From an uncultured Pseudomonadales bacterium (GTDB lineage Bacteria; Pseudomonadota; Gammaproteobacteria; Pseudomonadales; Azotimanducaceae), in contig CATOTI010000001.1 in assembly GCA_951813295.1 (NCBI GenBank), positions 186,001 through 250,000 on the forward strand: 64,000 nt of DNA, written 5' to 3'. The notes below the pieces were generated by a model. The model was not told the DNA's origin and ran no database searches. It saw only the letters and a program-made list of their open reading frames with translations. Shown here in pieces: positions 1 to 8,394 of the stretch. The position numbers and the translations under genes are program-made. The first letter of the stretch is position 1; each line of letters begins with the position of its first letter.

Positions 1-1639
1 CGACCTGCCGTGTCGGTCCCGTCTGCCCCATGAGGCTCGTGCTCAGCATGATCAGATCCGGATTGATCTCACGGTTGGCTTGATAGTGAATGCCGGCTCG
101 CTCGGTCGCCCCGGGCGCCCAGTTCTCGATCATGACATCCGCCCAGTGGATGAGATCCCGGAGGATCTCAACGGCGCCCGGTTCCTTCAGGTTCAACTGA
201 ATGCAACGTTTGCCCGCGTTGAACTCGCCGTAGAAATGGGAGCCGTTCCAACCCGTCTCTTCCTCGACAATGGGACCCAGCCGGCGCACGCCATCGGGGC
301 GCAACTCCGACTCGACCTTGATGACGTCCGCGCCGTGGTCCGCCAGGTAACGTGCGGACGCGGGTCCCGCAATAACCCAGGTGACGTCGAGCACTTTGAC
401 GTTGTCGAACGGATTGCCGTTCTTGCTCGAGCTGACGGTGGGGCTGGCCGGTCGACGAGGCGATGAATCGAGCTCCGCTCTAATCTCCGCGCCGTGCTCA
501 TCGAGCTTCGGCGCTGCTCGGTCGAGAACGAGCGGAGTCTTCGTCGCGAGTGCGAATCGTCCCGGTGCGAGCACCGTCGACCCGCCGGGTAGCGGCGTTT
601 CGGGAAACGCCTCGCGGGCTTTTAGCTGTTCGAGTTCGAGCAGGTCGGCAACGCTGTTGACGGGCGCGAGTGTGACGTCACATTCGAGCCCGATCTGAAA
701 GAGATCAGATTTGTTTTTGCGGCTGAAGAATTCGGCGATCGCGGGCGCGATGATGTCCGGACTGATCTTCGGTATCTCGCCCTGCAGCATCCGCATCAGG
801 TACGTCGACCAGTCCTCTTCGAGCCAGCTCTCATCGGCGATGCCTTCGCCGAGTAGATGGCCGAGGAGTCCGGCGGCGCTGTCGGAGGACGGTACGGCGA
901 CGACGTAGCCGTCCTTGCAGGGAAAGACGGGATCGATCGCAATCGTGCCCATCTGGACGGTCGAGCCCATGCGTTCGAAGTCGGTTCCGTCGATAGCGAA
1001 GGAATCCATCGCGTTCATCATCGTCCAGGTCGAGGCGCATTGGGCCGAGACATCGACGAACTGTGCTTCCCCGGTCGCGGTCATGCGTGCGTGGCCGATG
1101 AGCGCGGCGGCCGCGCCTTCCGCGCCCGCGTGCCGCCAGATCTGCGGCACGGTGATTCGGATCGGTGCGCGGTCGGCCGGGCCCTGGATTCCCGCCTGAC
1201 CGCCGAGCGCGGAGAGCGTGAGGTCATTCGCGGGGCGGTCCGCCGCTGGGCCGGTCGAGCCGAACGGGCTCAGCATGACGTGCACGATCTTGGGGTTTGC
1301 GCCCTTGAGTGCGTCGAAATCGAGCCCGTAGTCAGCGAGGATGCTCGGCATGCCGGATTCGATGACAAAATCGCTACCACGCACGAGTTCGACGAGAGTG
1401 GCCTGATCCGCGTCGCTCGCGGGGTCTAGCACGATCGAGCGTTTGTTCCGGTTGAACGCCTGAAAGGGCAGGCTCGCGTCGAGTGCGTCCGCCCCGTCGA
1501 TCCGCGGATACGTCGAGCGGGCGGCCGTACCGCCGGGCGGTTCAACGCGAATCACGTCCGCGCCCATGTCGCCGAGGATCATGGCGGCGAGTTCGCCGCG
1601 GTCGTCGGTGAGGTCAAGAACTCGATAGGCTCGGAGCAT
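1..1639 (-). CDS. CaiB/BaiF-family CoA-transferase, tandem two-domain form (3' end off window)
   Basis: Family III CoA-transferases move CoA between carboxylic acids. The reading frame opens at the ATG at 1639 and stays open to the left edge, so the C-terminus is missing. Two copies of the family's N-terminal pattern are visible in one polypeptide. The first starts MLRAYRVLDLTDDRGELAAM and runs through GDMGADVIRVEPPGG and an NRNKRSIVLD motif. A second begins near base 395 with FDNVKVLDVTWVIAGPASAR, followed by ADHGADVIKVESE and FNAGKRCIQLNL. Most family members are about 400 residues with one domain, so this is a fused duplication. It is transcribed away from the CPBP gene. The family is secure; the substrate is unknown. 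Confidence 0.9.
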   Translation of the reverse strand, partial: MLRAYRVLDLTDDRGELAAMILGDMGADVIRVEPPGGTAARSTYPRIDGADALDASLPFQAFNRNKRSIVLDPASDADQATLVELVRGSDFVIESGMPSILADYGLDFDALKGANPKIVHVMLSPFGSTGPAADRPANDLTLSALGGQAGIQGPADRAPIRITVPQIWRHAGAEGAAAALIGHARMTATGEAQFVDVSAQCASTWTMMNAMDSFAIDGTDFERMGSTVQMGTIAIDPVFPCKDGYVVAVPSSDSAAGLLGHLLGEGIADESWLEEDWSTYLMRMLQGEIPKISPDIIAPAIAEFFSRKNKSDLFQIGLECDVTLAPVNSVADLLELEQLKAREAFPETPLPGGSTVLAPGRFALATKTPLVLDRAAPKLDEHGAEIRAELDSSPRRPASPTVSSSKNGNPFDNVKVLDVTWVIAGPASARYLADHGADVIKVESELRPDGVRRLGPIVEEETGWNGSHFYGEFNAGKRCIQLNLKEPGAVEILRDLIHWADVMIENWAPGATERAGIHYQANREINPDLIMLSTSLMGQTGPTRQV

Positions 1640-1705
1640 GGGTCGTTCCGCGGATTCAGACCGCGCCATAGTGGCAGGCTCACGCCTCGGGGCGAAGGGG
1701 TTCAC

Positions 1706-2380
1706 GTGCCTGAGTGGCGCACTTCGTTGGCAATTGGACGTCTAGCTATGGGCGAGACAAAACCTCACCAGCACGAGAAGGCGGCCGGGTGGCTCGCGCT
1801 CGTTCTGGTGCCACTCTTCTACGCGTTGGCGAGAACGGCGGAGTGGCCGACCTCGGTGGTTCTTTCGGGCGTCCTGCACTGGGTACTCGCGGGGCTCGTC
1901 ATTGCCTGGACGTTGATCTGCCTCAGCGGTGCAAAGGAGATCGGCCTTCCGCGCCCGCTCCTCGGATTCGTCTGCTTCCTTGCGGTGATCACCATCTACT
2001 GCGGTGTTCTCATTCTGGCGTTCGGGTCCGATCCGTTGGCGCAATGGCAGCAAAGCCAGATGCACGGTCTCGATCGCTGGGGCGTCGTCCTCATCGCGAT
2101 CACGGCCGGGTTTTGCGAGGAAGTGATCTACCGCGGCTACATGATGTCGACGCTCAAACGCACGGGCCATCCGGTCTGGCTCTCCATGGTGCTGTCGACG
2201 GCATCGTTCGTACTCTTTCACGGCATTCTGCCGCTCCCGCTGATGGCCGGTTTCTTTGTCGTCGGAATGATCTTCGCCGTGATCTACCAGCGCACGTCGT
2301 CGCTATGGACAGTCGTCTCGATCCACGCCGTTTGGGACGCGACCGTGCTGTTGGTCCCCTGGGATACGGTCTTCGCTTAG
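1706..2380 (+). CDS. CPBP-family intramembrane metalloprotease (Abi/CAAX-like)
   Basis: This is a 224-residue polytopic membrane protein. The conserved CPBP motifs are present: motif 1 EEVIYR at residues 138-143, a histidine at about 172 (FHGIL) and a second histidine at about 207 (SIHAVWD). Known members are glutamic-type or metal-dependent intramembrane proteases acting on prenylated or small peptide substrates; the target here is unknown. I keep the GTG start at 1706 because AAGGGG lies five bases upstream. An ATG at 1748 has no visible ribosome-binding site and would remove 14 polar residues. It is convergent with the next gene, only 9 bp apart. Confidence 0.85.
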   Translation: MPEWRTSLAIGRLAMGETKPHQHEKAAGWLALVLVPLFYALARTAEWPTSVVLSGVLHWVLAGLVIAWTLICLSGAKEIGLPRPLLGFVCFLAVITIYCGVLILAFGSDPLAQWQQSQMHGLDRWGVVLIAITAGFCEEVIYRGYMMSTLKRTGHPVWLSMVLSTASFVLFHGILPLPLMAGFFVVGMIFAVIYQRTSSLWTVVSIHAVWDATVLLVPWDTVFA

Positions 2381-2389
2381 AGTCCTCGC

Positions 2390-3349
2390 TCAGGCCCGGC
2401 CACGCCGGTCGCGATACAACTTGCCCATCAGATCGAAGAGCCGGACGACATCGAGCCCGGCTTCTCCATCCCCTCGGTAGCTACGATAGAGGGCGTCGAC
2501 GGTGACGACGATCCGCTCGAAATCGATCCAGTTCGAGTATTCGCCGAGGTCGATCTCGAAAGCGGCATCCTCGGCCGAGAGACCCGCATCGAAGCATCGA
2601 CGGGCTTCGCCATCGACGAAGCTCAGATAGTCGCGCATGCGACGAACGCCCCCCTTGTCGGTCAGCGGCCCATGCCCGGGCACGATGTGATCGACGTCTA
2701 GATCGAGGATCAGATCGCAGGCTCGGAGCCAGTTCTCGACCGGGCCCGCCCACATGATCGGCGTACCTTCGATGAAGAGAATGTCGCCGGTGTAGATCAC
2801 TCGATCGGCCGGCACGTGGACCAGTACGTCGCCCGCGGTGTGGGCCGGGCCGACTTCGGTCAGATGGACGTCCTTGTCGCCGACCTTGAGCGTCAGCGCG
2901 CCGTTGAAGGTTTTTGTGGGCAACCGCATGTTGACGCCGGCGAAGTCGAACGGCCCGAAGCAATGCTGGAAGTACTCACCCGTCTCGCCCATGTTGGGCG
3001 CGTTTTCGAGGAGCGCGGCGAGCATCTCCGGCGGCGTCTCGTTCATCTCGCGCGTGCTCGCCTCGGAAGCGATGATCTCGGCGTTGGTCGCGAGACCATT
3101 GCCGTGCGTGTGATCACCGTTGGCGTGCGTGTTGACGACGGTGGTGACTTCGGCGCCGCCAACCCCCGTCGCGTCTTTCATGGTGGTGAGCATCTCGGCG
3201 GTGAGGTGTTCATCGAACAGCGTGTCGACGAGCAGCGATTCGTCGCCATCGGTGACGAGGCCCGCGTTACTCCAGCCCCACGAACCGTCGGGTTGCAGAT
3301 AAGCCCAGGCGTGGTTGCCGAGCTCGTGGAGACCCTTGCTAAAGGCCAC
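2390..3349 (-). CDS. MBL-fold metallo-hydrolase
   Basis: This 319-residue protein has the metallo-beta-lactamase fold. Metal ligands can be read in order: the variant first motif THANGDHTHGNG (H75, D79, H80), H170 in GPAHTAGD, D189 in YTGDI and H226 in VPGHGP. The first motif has Asn where many members have His (HxHxDH). That is common in the cyclase/PqqB-related branch that hydrolyses esters, lactones or amides. Its start lies 6 bp downstream of the amidohydrolase stop, so the two are cotranscribed. A joint role in amide or lactone opening is inferred. There is no signal peptide, so it is cytoplasmic. Confidence 0.88.
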   Translation of the reverse strand: MAFSKGLHELGNHAWAYLQPDGSWGWSNAGLVTDGDESLLVDTLFDEHLTAEMLTTMKDATGVGGAEVTTVVNTHANGDHTHGNGLATNAEIIASEASTREMNETPPEMLAALLENAPNMGETGEYFQHCFGPFDFAGVNMRLPTKTFNGALTLKVGDKDVHLTEVGPAHTAGDVLVHVPADRVIYTGDILFIEGTPIMWAGPVENWLRACDLILDLDVDHIVPGHGPLTDKGGVRRMRDYLSFVDGEARRCFDAGLSAEDAAFEIDLGEYSNWIDFERIVVTVDALYRSYRGDGEAGLDVVRLFDLMGKLYRDRRGRA

Positions 3350-3355
3350 GTCGAC

Positions 3356-5026
3356 CTACGAAGCGCCCGGCAATATCGCGCCGCGTTTGGCGTCCGTGTA
3401 GCCGGACTCCGCCGTCCAGGCGACTTCGCCGCCGACGATCACGGTGTCGATACCCTCGGGATCGCGTACATAGCGGCTGCCGTCGCCCGGCACGTCTTGT
3501 TCGTAGTACTCCGGCCCGCGGTCGACGGTCTCCGGATCGAAGATCGTGATGTCGGCGACGTAGCCATTGCGCAGCAGTCCACGTTCGTCGAGCCCCCAGA
3601 TCGCGGCGGTGTCGGCGGTGATTTTCTGCACGGCTTTCTCGAGGCCGAACTGCTGCAAATCGCGGACGAAGTGGCCAAGTAGATAGCCGGTGTCACCGTA
3701 GGTCGCGAACGACAGAATGTGTGCACCGCCGTCGCTCGCACCGACGTGGACCAGCGGATGGTTGAGTAGCTGAGCGACCGCCTCATCGTCGTTGTGACCC
3801 ATGTTGGCGGCGAGGAAGTGGGCGTCGAGGTCTTCTTCGAGCGACAGGTCGATCATCGCCTCGATCGGGGTCGTCTGGCGGAGTTCGGCGATCTCGGTGA
3901 GCGTCTTGCCGACGAGCGACTGGTTGGCATCAGACTGGACCTGACGCAGCACGAGCCCCGGCCAGAGTTCGCCCCGCATCGATGCTTCCTGAACGAACCC
4001 CGGACGGCGATCGGGGTCGGCGAACGCTTCGAGGATGTCCTCCTTCGTGCCGAAGCGCATCACCTGATACCAGCTCGGGAAGCGGATGAAGAGGAGACTC
4101 GGGACAGCGAAGCTGAAGCTCAGGTCGATCGGCCGGGTCTGCACCTGCGGCCAGACCCGGGCGCCCGCCGCGAACTGTTCGTCGACGCGCTGCATGACAC
4201 GCTCGACGCCGTCGGCGCCCGTGTTGTTGACGAAGAGCGGTGAGAAGGTGGTCGGGATGCCGAACTCGAGCGAGAGTTCGGCGAGTTGATCGATGCGCGC
4301 GATGTTGAGATCGGGATCGTAGAACTCGGGCACGATCTGCAGCATGCGGCCGTATTCACCGAGCACGCTCGCGAGTGCCCGGAGTTCGCTCGTGTCCGCG
4401 TATCGGCTGGGGACCGGCTTCAGGGTCTCGTCCATGTCGACGAAACTGGTCGAGAGACCAACGGCGCCGGCATCGAGGCACTCGCGCAAGAGGTCCTGCA
4501 TCGCCTTCACTTCGTCTGGCGAAGCCGTGCGTTCCATAGACGCGTTTTCCATTACCCAGAGGCGCAGCAGGCTATGGCCGACCAGGGGTGCAACGTTGAT
4601 CTTGAGATCCGCGCGAATGCGATCGAGGTATTCATCGAACGTCTCCCAGTTCCATTCGACGCCTTCGGCAAATGCCTTGTGCGGCATCTCCTCGATCTGG
4701 TTGAACATGCCGACGAGCTTCATCCGATGCTTCTCTTTGAGCGGCGCCAGGGAGAGCGAGCAATTGCCTGGCACGATGGTCGTGACGCCGTGCGCAAGTG
4801 CGGGTTTGGCGGCGCCGTCCCACAGGAGTTGCGCGTCGAAATGTGTGTGTGGGTCGATGAACCCGGGTGCGACGGCGAGGCCCTCGGCGTCGATGGTCTG
4901 CGCCGACTCGGCGTCGAGTCGACCGATCCGCGCGATCCGCCCGTTTCTAATGCCGAGATCCGCGCGGTATCCGGGCACACCGCTGCCGTCGACAATGAGT
5001 CCGTTCTTGATGATGAGGTCGTACAC
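3356..5026 (-). CDS. N-acyl-D-amino-acid deacylase-type amidohydrolase
   Basis: This is a 556-residue member of the amidohydrolase superfamily, D-aminoacylase branch (Amidohydro_3). N-terminal strands (YDLIIKNGLIVDGSG) are followed by the metal motif IDPHTHFDAQ (H60, H62), a central VGHSLLR histidine and the catalytic SDGGAH segment near residue 435. The length matches the D-aminoacylase family of about 480-570 residues. The family removes N-acyl groups, but annotated members are often promiscuous, so the substrate is unproven. It is the first gene of a two-gene unit with the MBL hydrolase. Two small genes lie just upstream on the same strand and may belong to the same transcript. Confidence 0.9.
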   Translation of the reverse strand: MYDLIIKNGLIVDGSGVPGYRADLGIRNGRIARIGRLDAESAQTIDAEGLAVAPGFIDPHTHFDAQLLWDGAAKPALAHGVTTIVPGNCSLSLAPLKEKHRMKLVGMFNQIEEMPHKAFAEGVEWNWETFDEYLDRIRADLKINVAPLVGHSLLRLWVMENASMERTASPDEVKAMQDLLRECLDAGAVGLSTSFVDMDETLKPVPSRYADTSELRALASVLGEYGRMLQIVPEFYDPDLNIARIDQLAELSLEFGIPTTFSPLFVNNTGADGVERVMQRVDEQFAAGARVWPQVQTRPIDLSFSFAVPSLLFIRFPSWYQVMRFGTKEDILEAFADPDRRPGFVQEASMRGELWPGLVLRQVQSDANQSLVGKTLTEIAELRQTTPIEAMIDLSLEEDLDAHFLAANMGHNDDEAVAQLLNHPLVHVGASDGGAHILSFATYGDTGYLLGHFVRDLQQFGLEKAVQKITADTAAIWGLDERGLLRNGYVADITIFDPETVDRGPEYYEQDVPGDGSRYVRDPEGIDTVIVGGEVAWTAESGYTDAKRGAILPGAS

Positions 5027-5057
5027 GGCGTGTTCTCCGTTGGTACCGACGGCTTCG

Positions 5058-5327
5058 TCAGCGCGTCGCCTTGAGTTGATCGGGATTGAATCGATTCCAG
5101 GATTTGGCCAGCGCGTCGCGGACGTGGTCCCAGCCGACGCCGATCAGATCGTCCGAGGCTTTGGCGGCGCACTGGCGCATGAGCGCATCGGCGGCGATCT
5201 CATCCATTGCCACGTCGGACAGGCCGCCGTTTGCATGGCGTAGCGTGACGATGAGCTCGGCCACGCCTTCGTGCGCCGCGGCGACACGGACGTGGGCGAT
5301 GGTCGCGTCGGGCGGGCAATCAGTCAT
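5058..5327 (-). CDS. Small conserved-type hypothetical protein (89 aa)
   Basis: This is an 89-residue soluble protein, acidic overall with a basic tail. It starts with an ATG at 5327 that overlaps the end of the upstream 71-residue gene by 4 bases (ATGA), which supports translational coupling and makes both genes credible. No family motif is recognised. Residues 14-45 look like a beta strand followed by a helix (AHVRVAAAHEGVAELIVTLR), and a second helix follows around WDHVRDALAKSW. It sits 31 bp upstream of the deacylase gene, so it may be the third gene of the same operon. Confidence 0.6.
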   Translation of the reverse strand: MTDCPPDATIAHVRVAAAHEGVAELIVTLRHANGGLSDVAMDEIAADALMRQCAAKASDDLIGVGWDHVRDALAKSWNRFNPDQLKATR

Positions 5328-5539
5328 TGGCTGCGCGGCGCCTCGAGGAAGATGACGTCGCTCGGCAGAATCGGTTGCGCGGGGTCGTTCCGCCGCATGA
5401 AGACGTGCATGTTCCAGCTCTGCAATTGACTCACCGTCGTCGTCGGGTCGTCATCGGGGAACTCGCGCTCGGCAATCGTCTCCCAGGTGTCGTTCGGCTG
5501 CGGGAACGTCGATCGACGCACGGAACCGGGTGCCGTCAT
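5324..5539 (-). CDS. Small LysM-like / tail-protein-X-like hypothetical protein
   Basis: This is a 71-residue protein. The segment NDTWETIAEREFPDDDPTTT, followed by a line of the kind LQSWNMHV and then ILPSDVIFLEAP, has the layout of LysM-like domains: D-T-x-x-x-I-A at the front, a short helix, and an L-x-x-G/S-D-x-I-x-L close. No signal peptide is visible, so a cytoplasmic or injected role is as likely as wall binding. It overlaps the next gene by 4 bases and opens a possible four-gene operon on the minus strand. The domain match is by eye and weak. Confidence 0.55.
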   Translation of the reverse strand: MTAPGSVRRSTFPQPNDTWETIAEREFPDDDPTTTVSQLQSWNMHVFMRRNDPAQPILPSDVIFLEAPRSQ

Positions 5540-5646
5540 TCGATGACTCCTTCCGTCTTGATGTCTTTGTCACGTCAAGCGAGCGAACCCACTGAGCGTC
5601 GCGTCGCGCACCGACGATAACACTCGCATTCCCTGGGAGCTTTCAC

Positions 5647-5793
5647 TTGTCAACGCCCATGCTGCACTACTATCCCCCGCGTCTCTTCTCCGAGAAGATT
5701 CGCGCGCTCTTCGTCATCGAGCGCGAGGATGATGAGGCGGGGCGCGTGATCGTGCATTTCCCTAATATCGGGTTCGAAGTCGTCCACGTTTGA
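5647..5793 (+). CDS. Possible small ORF (48 aa), unrecognised
   Basis: An open frame starts at TTG 5647 (or ATG 5659, giving 44 residues) and ends at TGA 5793. GGGAG lies about 8 bases before the TTG. The product contains LHYYPPRLFSEKIRALFVIE, which faintly resembles the first strand-helix of glutathione S-transferases, but the remainder does not continue that fold. It lies 32 bp upstream of the monooxygenase N-terminal fragment on the same strand. It could be a short leader peptide or chance. No function is assigned. Confidence 0.3.
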   Translation: MSTPMLHYYPPRLFSEKIRALFVIEREDDEAGRVIVHFPNIGFEVVHV

Positions 5794-5825
5794 ATGAACG
5801 TCGGATCAGATCAAGGAGAGAACCC

Positions 5826-6152
5826 ATGTCGATGACCGACCACCTGCAACCCATCATCGCGAGCGACGAAGAGATCCGTCGTCACCTGGATGAAGCGCAT
5901 ATCCCGTCGCTCATGCTGGCCCTCTGCCATCTGACCGGGGATCTCGACGTGATCCGCGGTGACATCCAGCCGAAGATGGAGTTCCTCAATCCCGACGACG
6001 GATTGACCGATGCCGATCGTGCTTACGTCCGGGATCGGGCCGCGGCCGCTCTCGCGCGCTTTCGTGACGAAGGGGCGCCGTTGCACGATCCGACAAATTC
6101 GGAACTACGCGAGATGCTCGACTTCCTTGTCGGTGCCCACGTGGCGGACTAA
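5826..6152 (+). CDS. HAPMO-type Baeyer-Villiger monooxygenase, N-terminal domain fragment
   Basis: This 108-residue product matches the extra N-terminal domain of 4-hydroxyacetophenone monooxygenase. The pattern EEIRRHLDEAHIPSLMLALC then HLTGDLDVIRGD is characteristic. I start at ATG 5826, which has AAGGAG 8 bases upstream; a TTG at 5790 is possible but poor. The frame ends at TAA 6150-6152 and continues, without a frame change, through YVDFLTSELG into the catalytic gene at 6183. Fragment (108) plus one stop plus nine codons plus 521 residues gives about 640, the length of known HAPMO. This is therefore half of a single gene split by a nonsense codon, unless the stop is read through or is a sequencing error. 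Confidence 0.85.
   Translation: MSMTDHLQPIIASDEEIRRHLDEAHIPSLMLALCHLTGDLDVIRGDIQPKMEFLNPDDGLTDADRAYVRDRAAAALARFRDEGAPLHDPTNSELREMLDFLVGAHVAD
6150..6152 (+). other. In-frame TAA interrupting the monooxygenase
   Basis: The codon after HVAD is TAA, followed by TAC GTC GAC TTT CTG in the same frame. In 4-hydroxyacetophenone monooxygenase the equivalent place reads through (about ...VIEPYLPLI...), so a sense codon is expected here. A single-base change from GAA, CAA or TAC/TAT would produce it. TAA is used as a normal stop elsewhere in the window, for example at 21443, so codon reassignment is unlikely. Confidence 0.85.
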
Positions 6153-6182
6153 TACGTCGACTTTCTGACATCGGAACTCGGC

Positions 6183-7748
6183 ATGCATGGCGAGGATCCG
6201 TACGCACAACCGGAACTCGACGCGATTCCGCACGCCGACCGAGCAGGCTTGAAGGTGCTCGTGATCGGTGCGGGCATGTCGGGAATCCTTTCGGGCATCC
6301 GCCTGAAGGAAGCCGGTATCAGCTTCGAGATTCTCGAAAAGAACCCGGATGTGGGCGGGACATGGTTCGAGAACACCTACCCGGGCTGTCGAGTCGATAG
6401 CGCGAACCACACCTATTCGTACTCATTCCGTCCGCAGGATTGGCCGCAGCATTTCTCGGAACAGCGGGTCTTGCACCAGTATTTCGCCGATACGGTCGAC
6501 GACTACGGACTGAGCGACTCGATTCGGTTCAACTGCGAGGTCCTCGGCGCGCGCTACGACGAGGAGACTCGGCTGTGGCAGGTAGAGGTTGCGTGGGCGA
6601 GCGGCGGCGAAGAAACGTTGTCGGCGAACGCGATCATCTGTGCCGTCGGACAACTGAATCGGCCGAACGAACCGATGATTGCTGGTCGCGACGATTTCGC
6701 GGGTGAATCGTTTCATTCGGCGCGATGGCGTCACGACATCGATCTTACCGGCAAGAAGGTCGGCGTCGTCGGCACCGGCGCGAGTGCTTTTCAGTTCACG
6801 CCGATCATCGCGGAGCAAGCCCAGAGTGTGACGCTCTTCCAGCGCACGCCGCCCTGGATCGTGCCGAATGCGGACTACTTCAAGCATGTTCCCGAAGGAA
6901 AGCACTGGCTCTTGAACCATGTGCCGTTCTACGCCCGGTGGTTCCGCTTCAACATGTTCTGGCGTTCCGCGGAAGGTTTGCTCGGCGCCGTGACGGCGGA
7001 GGAGGGTTGGAACCGGCCCGAAGAGTCGGTGAGCGAGGCGAATCAGCATTTCCGCGATGCACTGGTCGGCAACCTCCAGATGCACTTCCACGATCGGCCG
7101 GACCTGCTCGAGAAGTGTGTTCCGGCCTATCCGCCGGGCGCGAAGCGCGCGTTGATCGACGACGGCCGTTATCTGAGTTCGTTGAAACGTGACAACGTTG
7201 CACTCATCGCCGATCCCATCGAAAAGATCACGGCCGGCGGTATCGAGACCTCATCGGGGAATGCTTACGATTTCGACGTCATCGTCTTTGCGACCGGCTT
7301 CAAGGCATCGAGCTTTCTCTTTCCCATGGAGTTCTATGGCATCGACGGCAAGGAATTGCACGATCAATGGGCCGGTGAGCCGCGCGCCTACAAAGGAATC
7401 TCGGTGCCGGGGTTTCCGAATCTCTTCATGTGCTACGGCCCGAATACGAACATCGTCGTGAACGGCAGCATCGTCTTTTTCTCCGAATGTGAGGTCCGCT
7501 ACATCCTCGGTTGCCTCGCCATGTCGATGGCGCACGAGAACAAAGCGCTCGACGTACGCGAGAACGTCCACGACGGCTACAACGAGTGGATCGACCGGGG
7601 CAATCTCGGCATGGCGTGGGGGCAGTCCGACGTCAGTACCTGGTACAAGAACGCCTCCGGGCGCATCACACAGAACTGGCCTTTCACGTTGCTCGAATTC
7701 TGGCAGCAGACACGGGCACCGACCGCGGATGAGTACGAGCTTGTCTGA
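6183..7748 (+). CDS. HAPMO-type Baeyer-Villiger monooxygenase, catalytic part
   Basis: This FAD- and NADPH-dependent flavoprotein would insert oxygen next to a ketone to give an ester or lactone. The 521 residues carry the first Rossmann motif GAGMSG (29-34), the BVMO fingerprint FAGESFHSARW (172-182, FxGxxxHxxxW), a second nucleotide motif GTGAS (197-201) and the ATGFKAS segment. The C-terminus, ITQNWPFTLLEFWQQT, is typical of the hydroxyacetophenone branch. The ATG at 6183 has no good ribosome-binding site, which fits its origin as an internal methionine of the split gene. Without the N-terminal domain folding or dimerisation may fail, although shorter BVMOs lack that domain. Confidence 0.9.
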   Translation: MHGEDPYAQPELDAIPHADRAGLKVLVIGAGMSGILSGIRLKEAGISFEILEKNPDVGGTWFENTYPGCRVDSANHTYSYSFRPQDWPQHFSEQRVLHQYFADTVDDYGLSDSIRFNCEVLGARYDEETRLWQVEVAWASGGEETLSANAIICAVGQLNRPNEPMIAGRDDFAGESFHSARWRHDIDLTGKKVGVVGTGASAFQFTPIIAEQAQSVTLFQRTPPWIVPNADYFKHVPEGKHWLLNHVPFYARWFRFNMFWRSAEGLLGAVTAEEGWNRPEESVSEANQHFRDALVGNLQMHFHDRPDLLEKCVPAYPPGAKRALIDDGRYLSSLKRDNVALIADPIEKITAGGIETSSGNAYDFDVIVFATGFKASSFLFPMEFYGIDGKELHDQWAGEPRAYKGISVPGFPNLFMCYGPNTNIVVNGSIVFFSECEVRYILGCLAMSMAHENKALDVRENVHDGYNEWIDRGNLGMAWGQSDVSTWYKNASGRITQNWPFTLLEFWQQTRAPTADEYELV

Positions 7749-7804
7749 CTTTCGGCGAGAACGATAAATTCATGCGAACAAAATCAATCAGTTAGGGGAA
7801 CTTC

Positions 7805-8380
7805 ATGAGCGAACCCACCTTTCTTCCGCTTCTCAACACGATTGCCGTCAACGAAGGCAAAGCAGAGAAGCTACTGCAGACCTGGGCGGATTCGACGGCC
7901 GACGCCGAGCTCAAATCGGTGCTCGAATTCGTCGCGATTCGTGAAGGCGAACACGCGATGGCATTCACCAAGCGAATGTGTGAACTCGGTTACTCGGTTG
8001 ATGAGTCGAGCGCGTTTCAGGTCTTTAGCGACTTCGACGGGCTCATGGCGTGTGCCGGGTCCGATGCCACCGACGCTGAAAAAGTGGCCATGCTGACGGG
8101 CGGGAATAGCGGCGACGATGCGCCCGATCCCTTTACCGGCTTCTTCAACGACACGACGATCGACCCGGAGACCGGCGCGCTGCTCGGGCGCTATATCGCG
8201 GAGGAGCGGGACAGCGGCCGGCGTTTGAAAGCGCAGTACGATCGTGTGTGCGCCAATGGCGCAGCCGATGAAGTCGCTTCGCTACGCGCGGCGATCGACG
8301 ATCTTCAGGCGGAAGTGGCGCGGCTGTCGAAGGAAGTGAAAGCGAAGAAGACCACACGTAAGGCGAGCGCCAACGCCTGA
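7805..8380 (+). CDS. Ferritin-like helical protein with C-terminal coiled coil
   Basis: This 191-residue, mostly helical, cytoplasmic protein starts after TTAGGGGAAC. Residues 40-62 contain FVAIREGEHAMAFTKRM with an ExxH pair, and residues 128-145 contain YIAEERDSGRRLKAQYD. The spacing of acidic residues and histidine is that of ferritin-like (rubrerythrin-type) four-helix bundles, although the full set of metal ligands is not obvious. The last 45 residues (IDDLQAEVARLSKEVKAKKT) form a coiled coil with a lysine-rich tail. It lies 56 bp after the monooxygenase on the same strand and may be cotranscribed. The function is unknown. Confidence 0.7.
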   Translation: MSEPTFLPLLNTIAVNEGKAEKLLQTWADSTADAELKSVLEFVAIREGEHAMAFTKRMCELGYSVDESSAFQVFSDFDGLMACAGSDATDAEKVAMLTGGNSGDDAPDPFTGFFNDTTIDPETGALLGRYIAEERDSGRRLKAQYDRVCANGAADEVASLRAAIDDLQAEVARLSKEVKAKKTTRKASANA

Positions 8381-8394
8381 CTCATGCGTGCGCC

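Noticed and set aside
2816..3682. Long plus-strand open frames opposite the MBL and deacylase genes
   Set aside because: They lack family motifs, show arginine/glycine-rich translation typical of the antisense strand of GC-rich genes, and overlap confident genes fully.
5826..7748. Reassignment of TAA to a sense codon
   Set aside because: TAA ends normal genes in the window (for example 21443-21445), so the interrupted genes are better explained by mutation or error.
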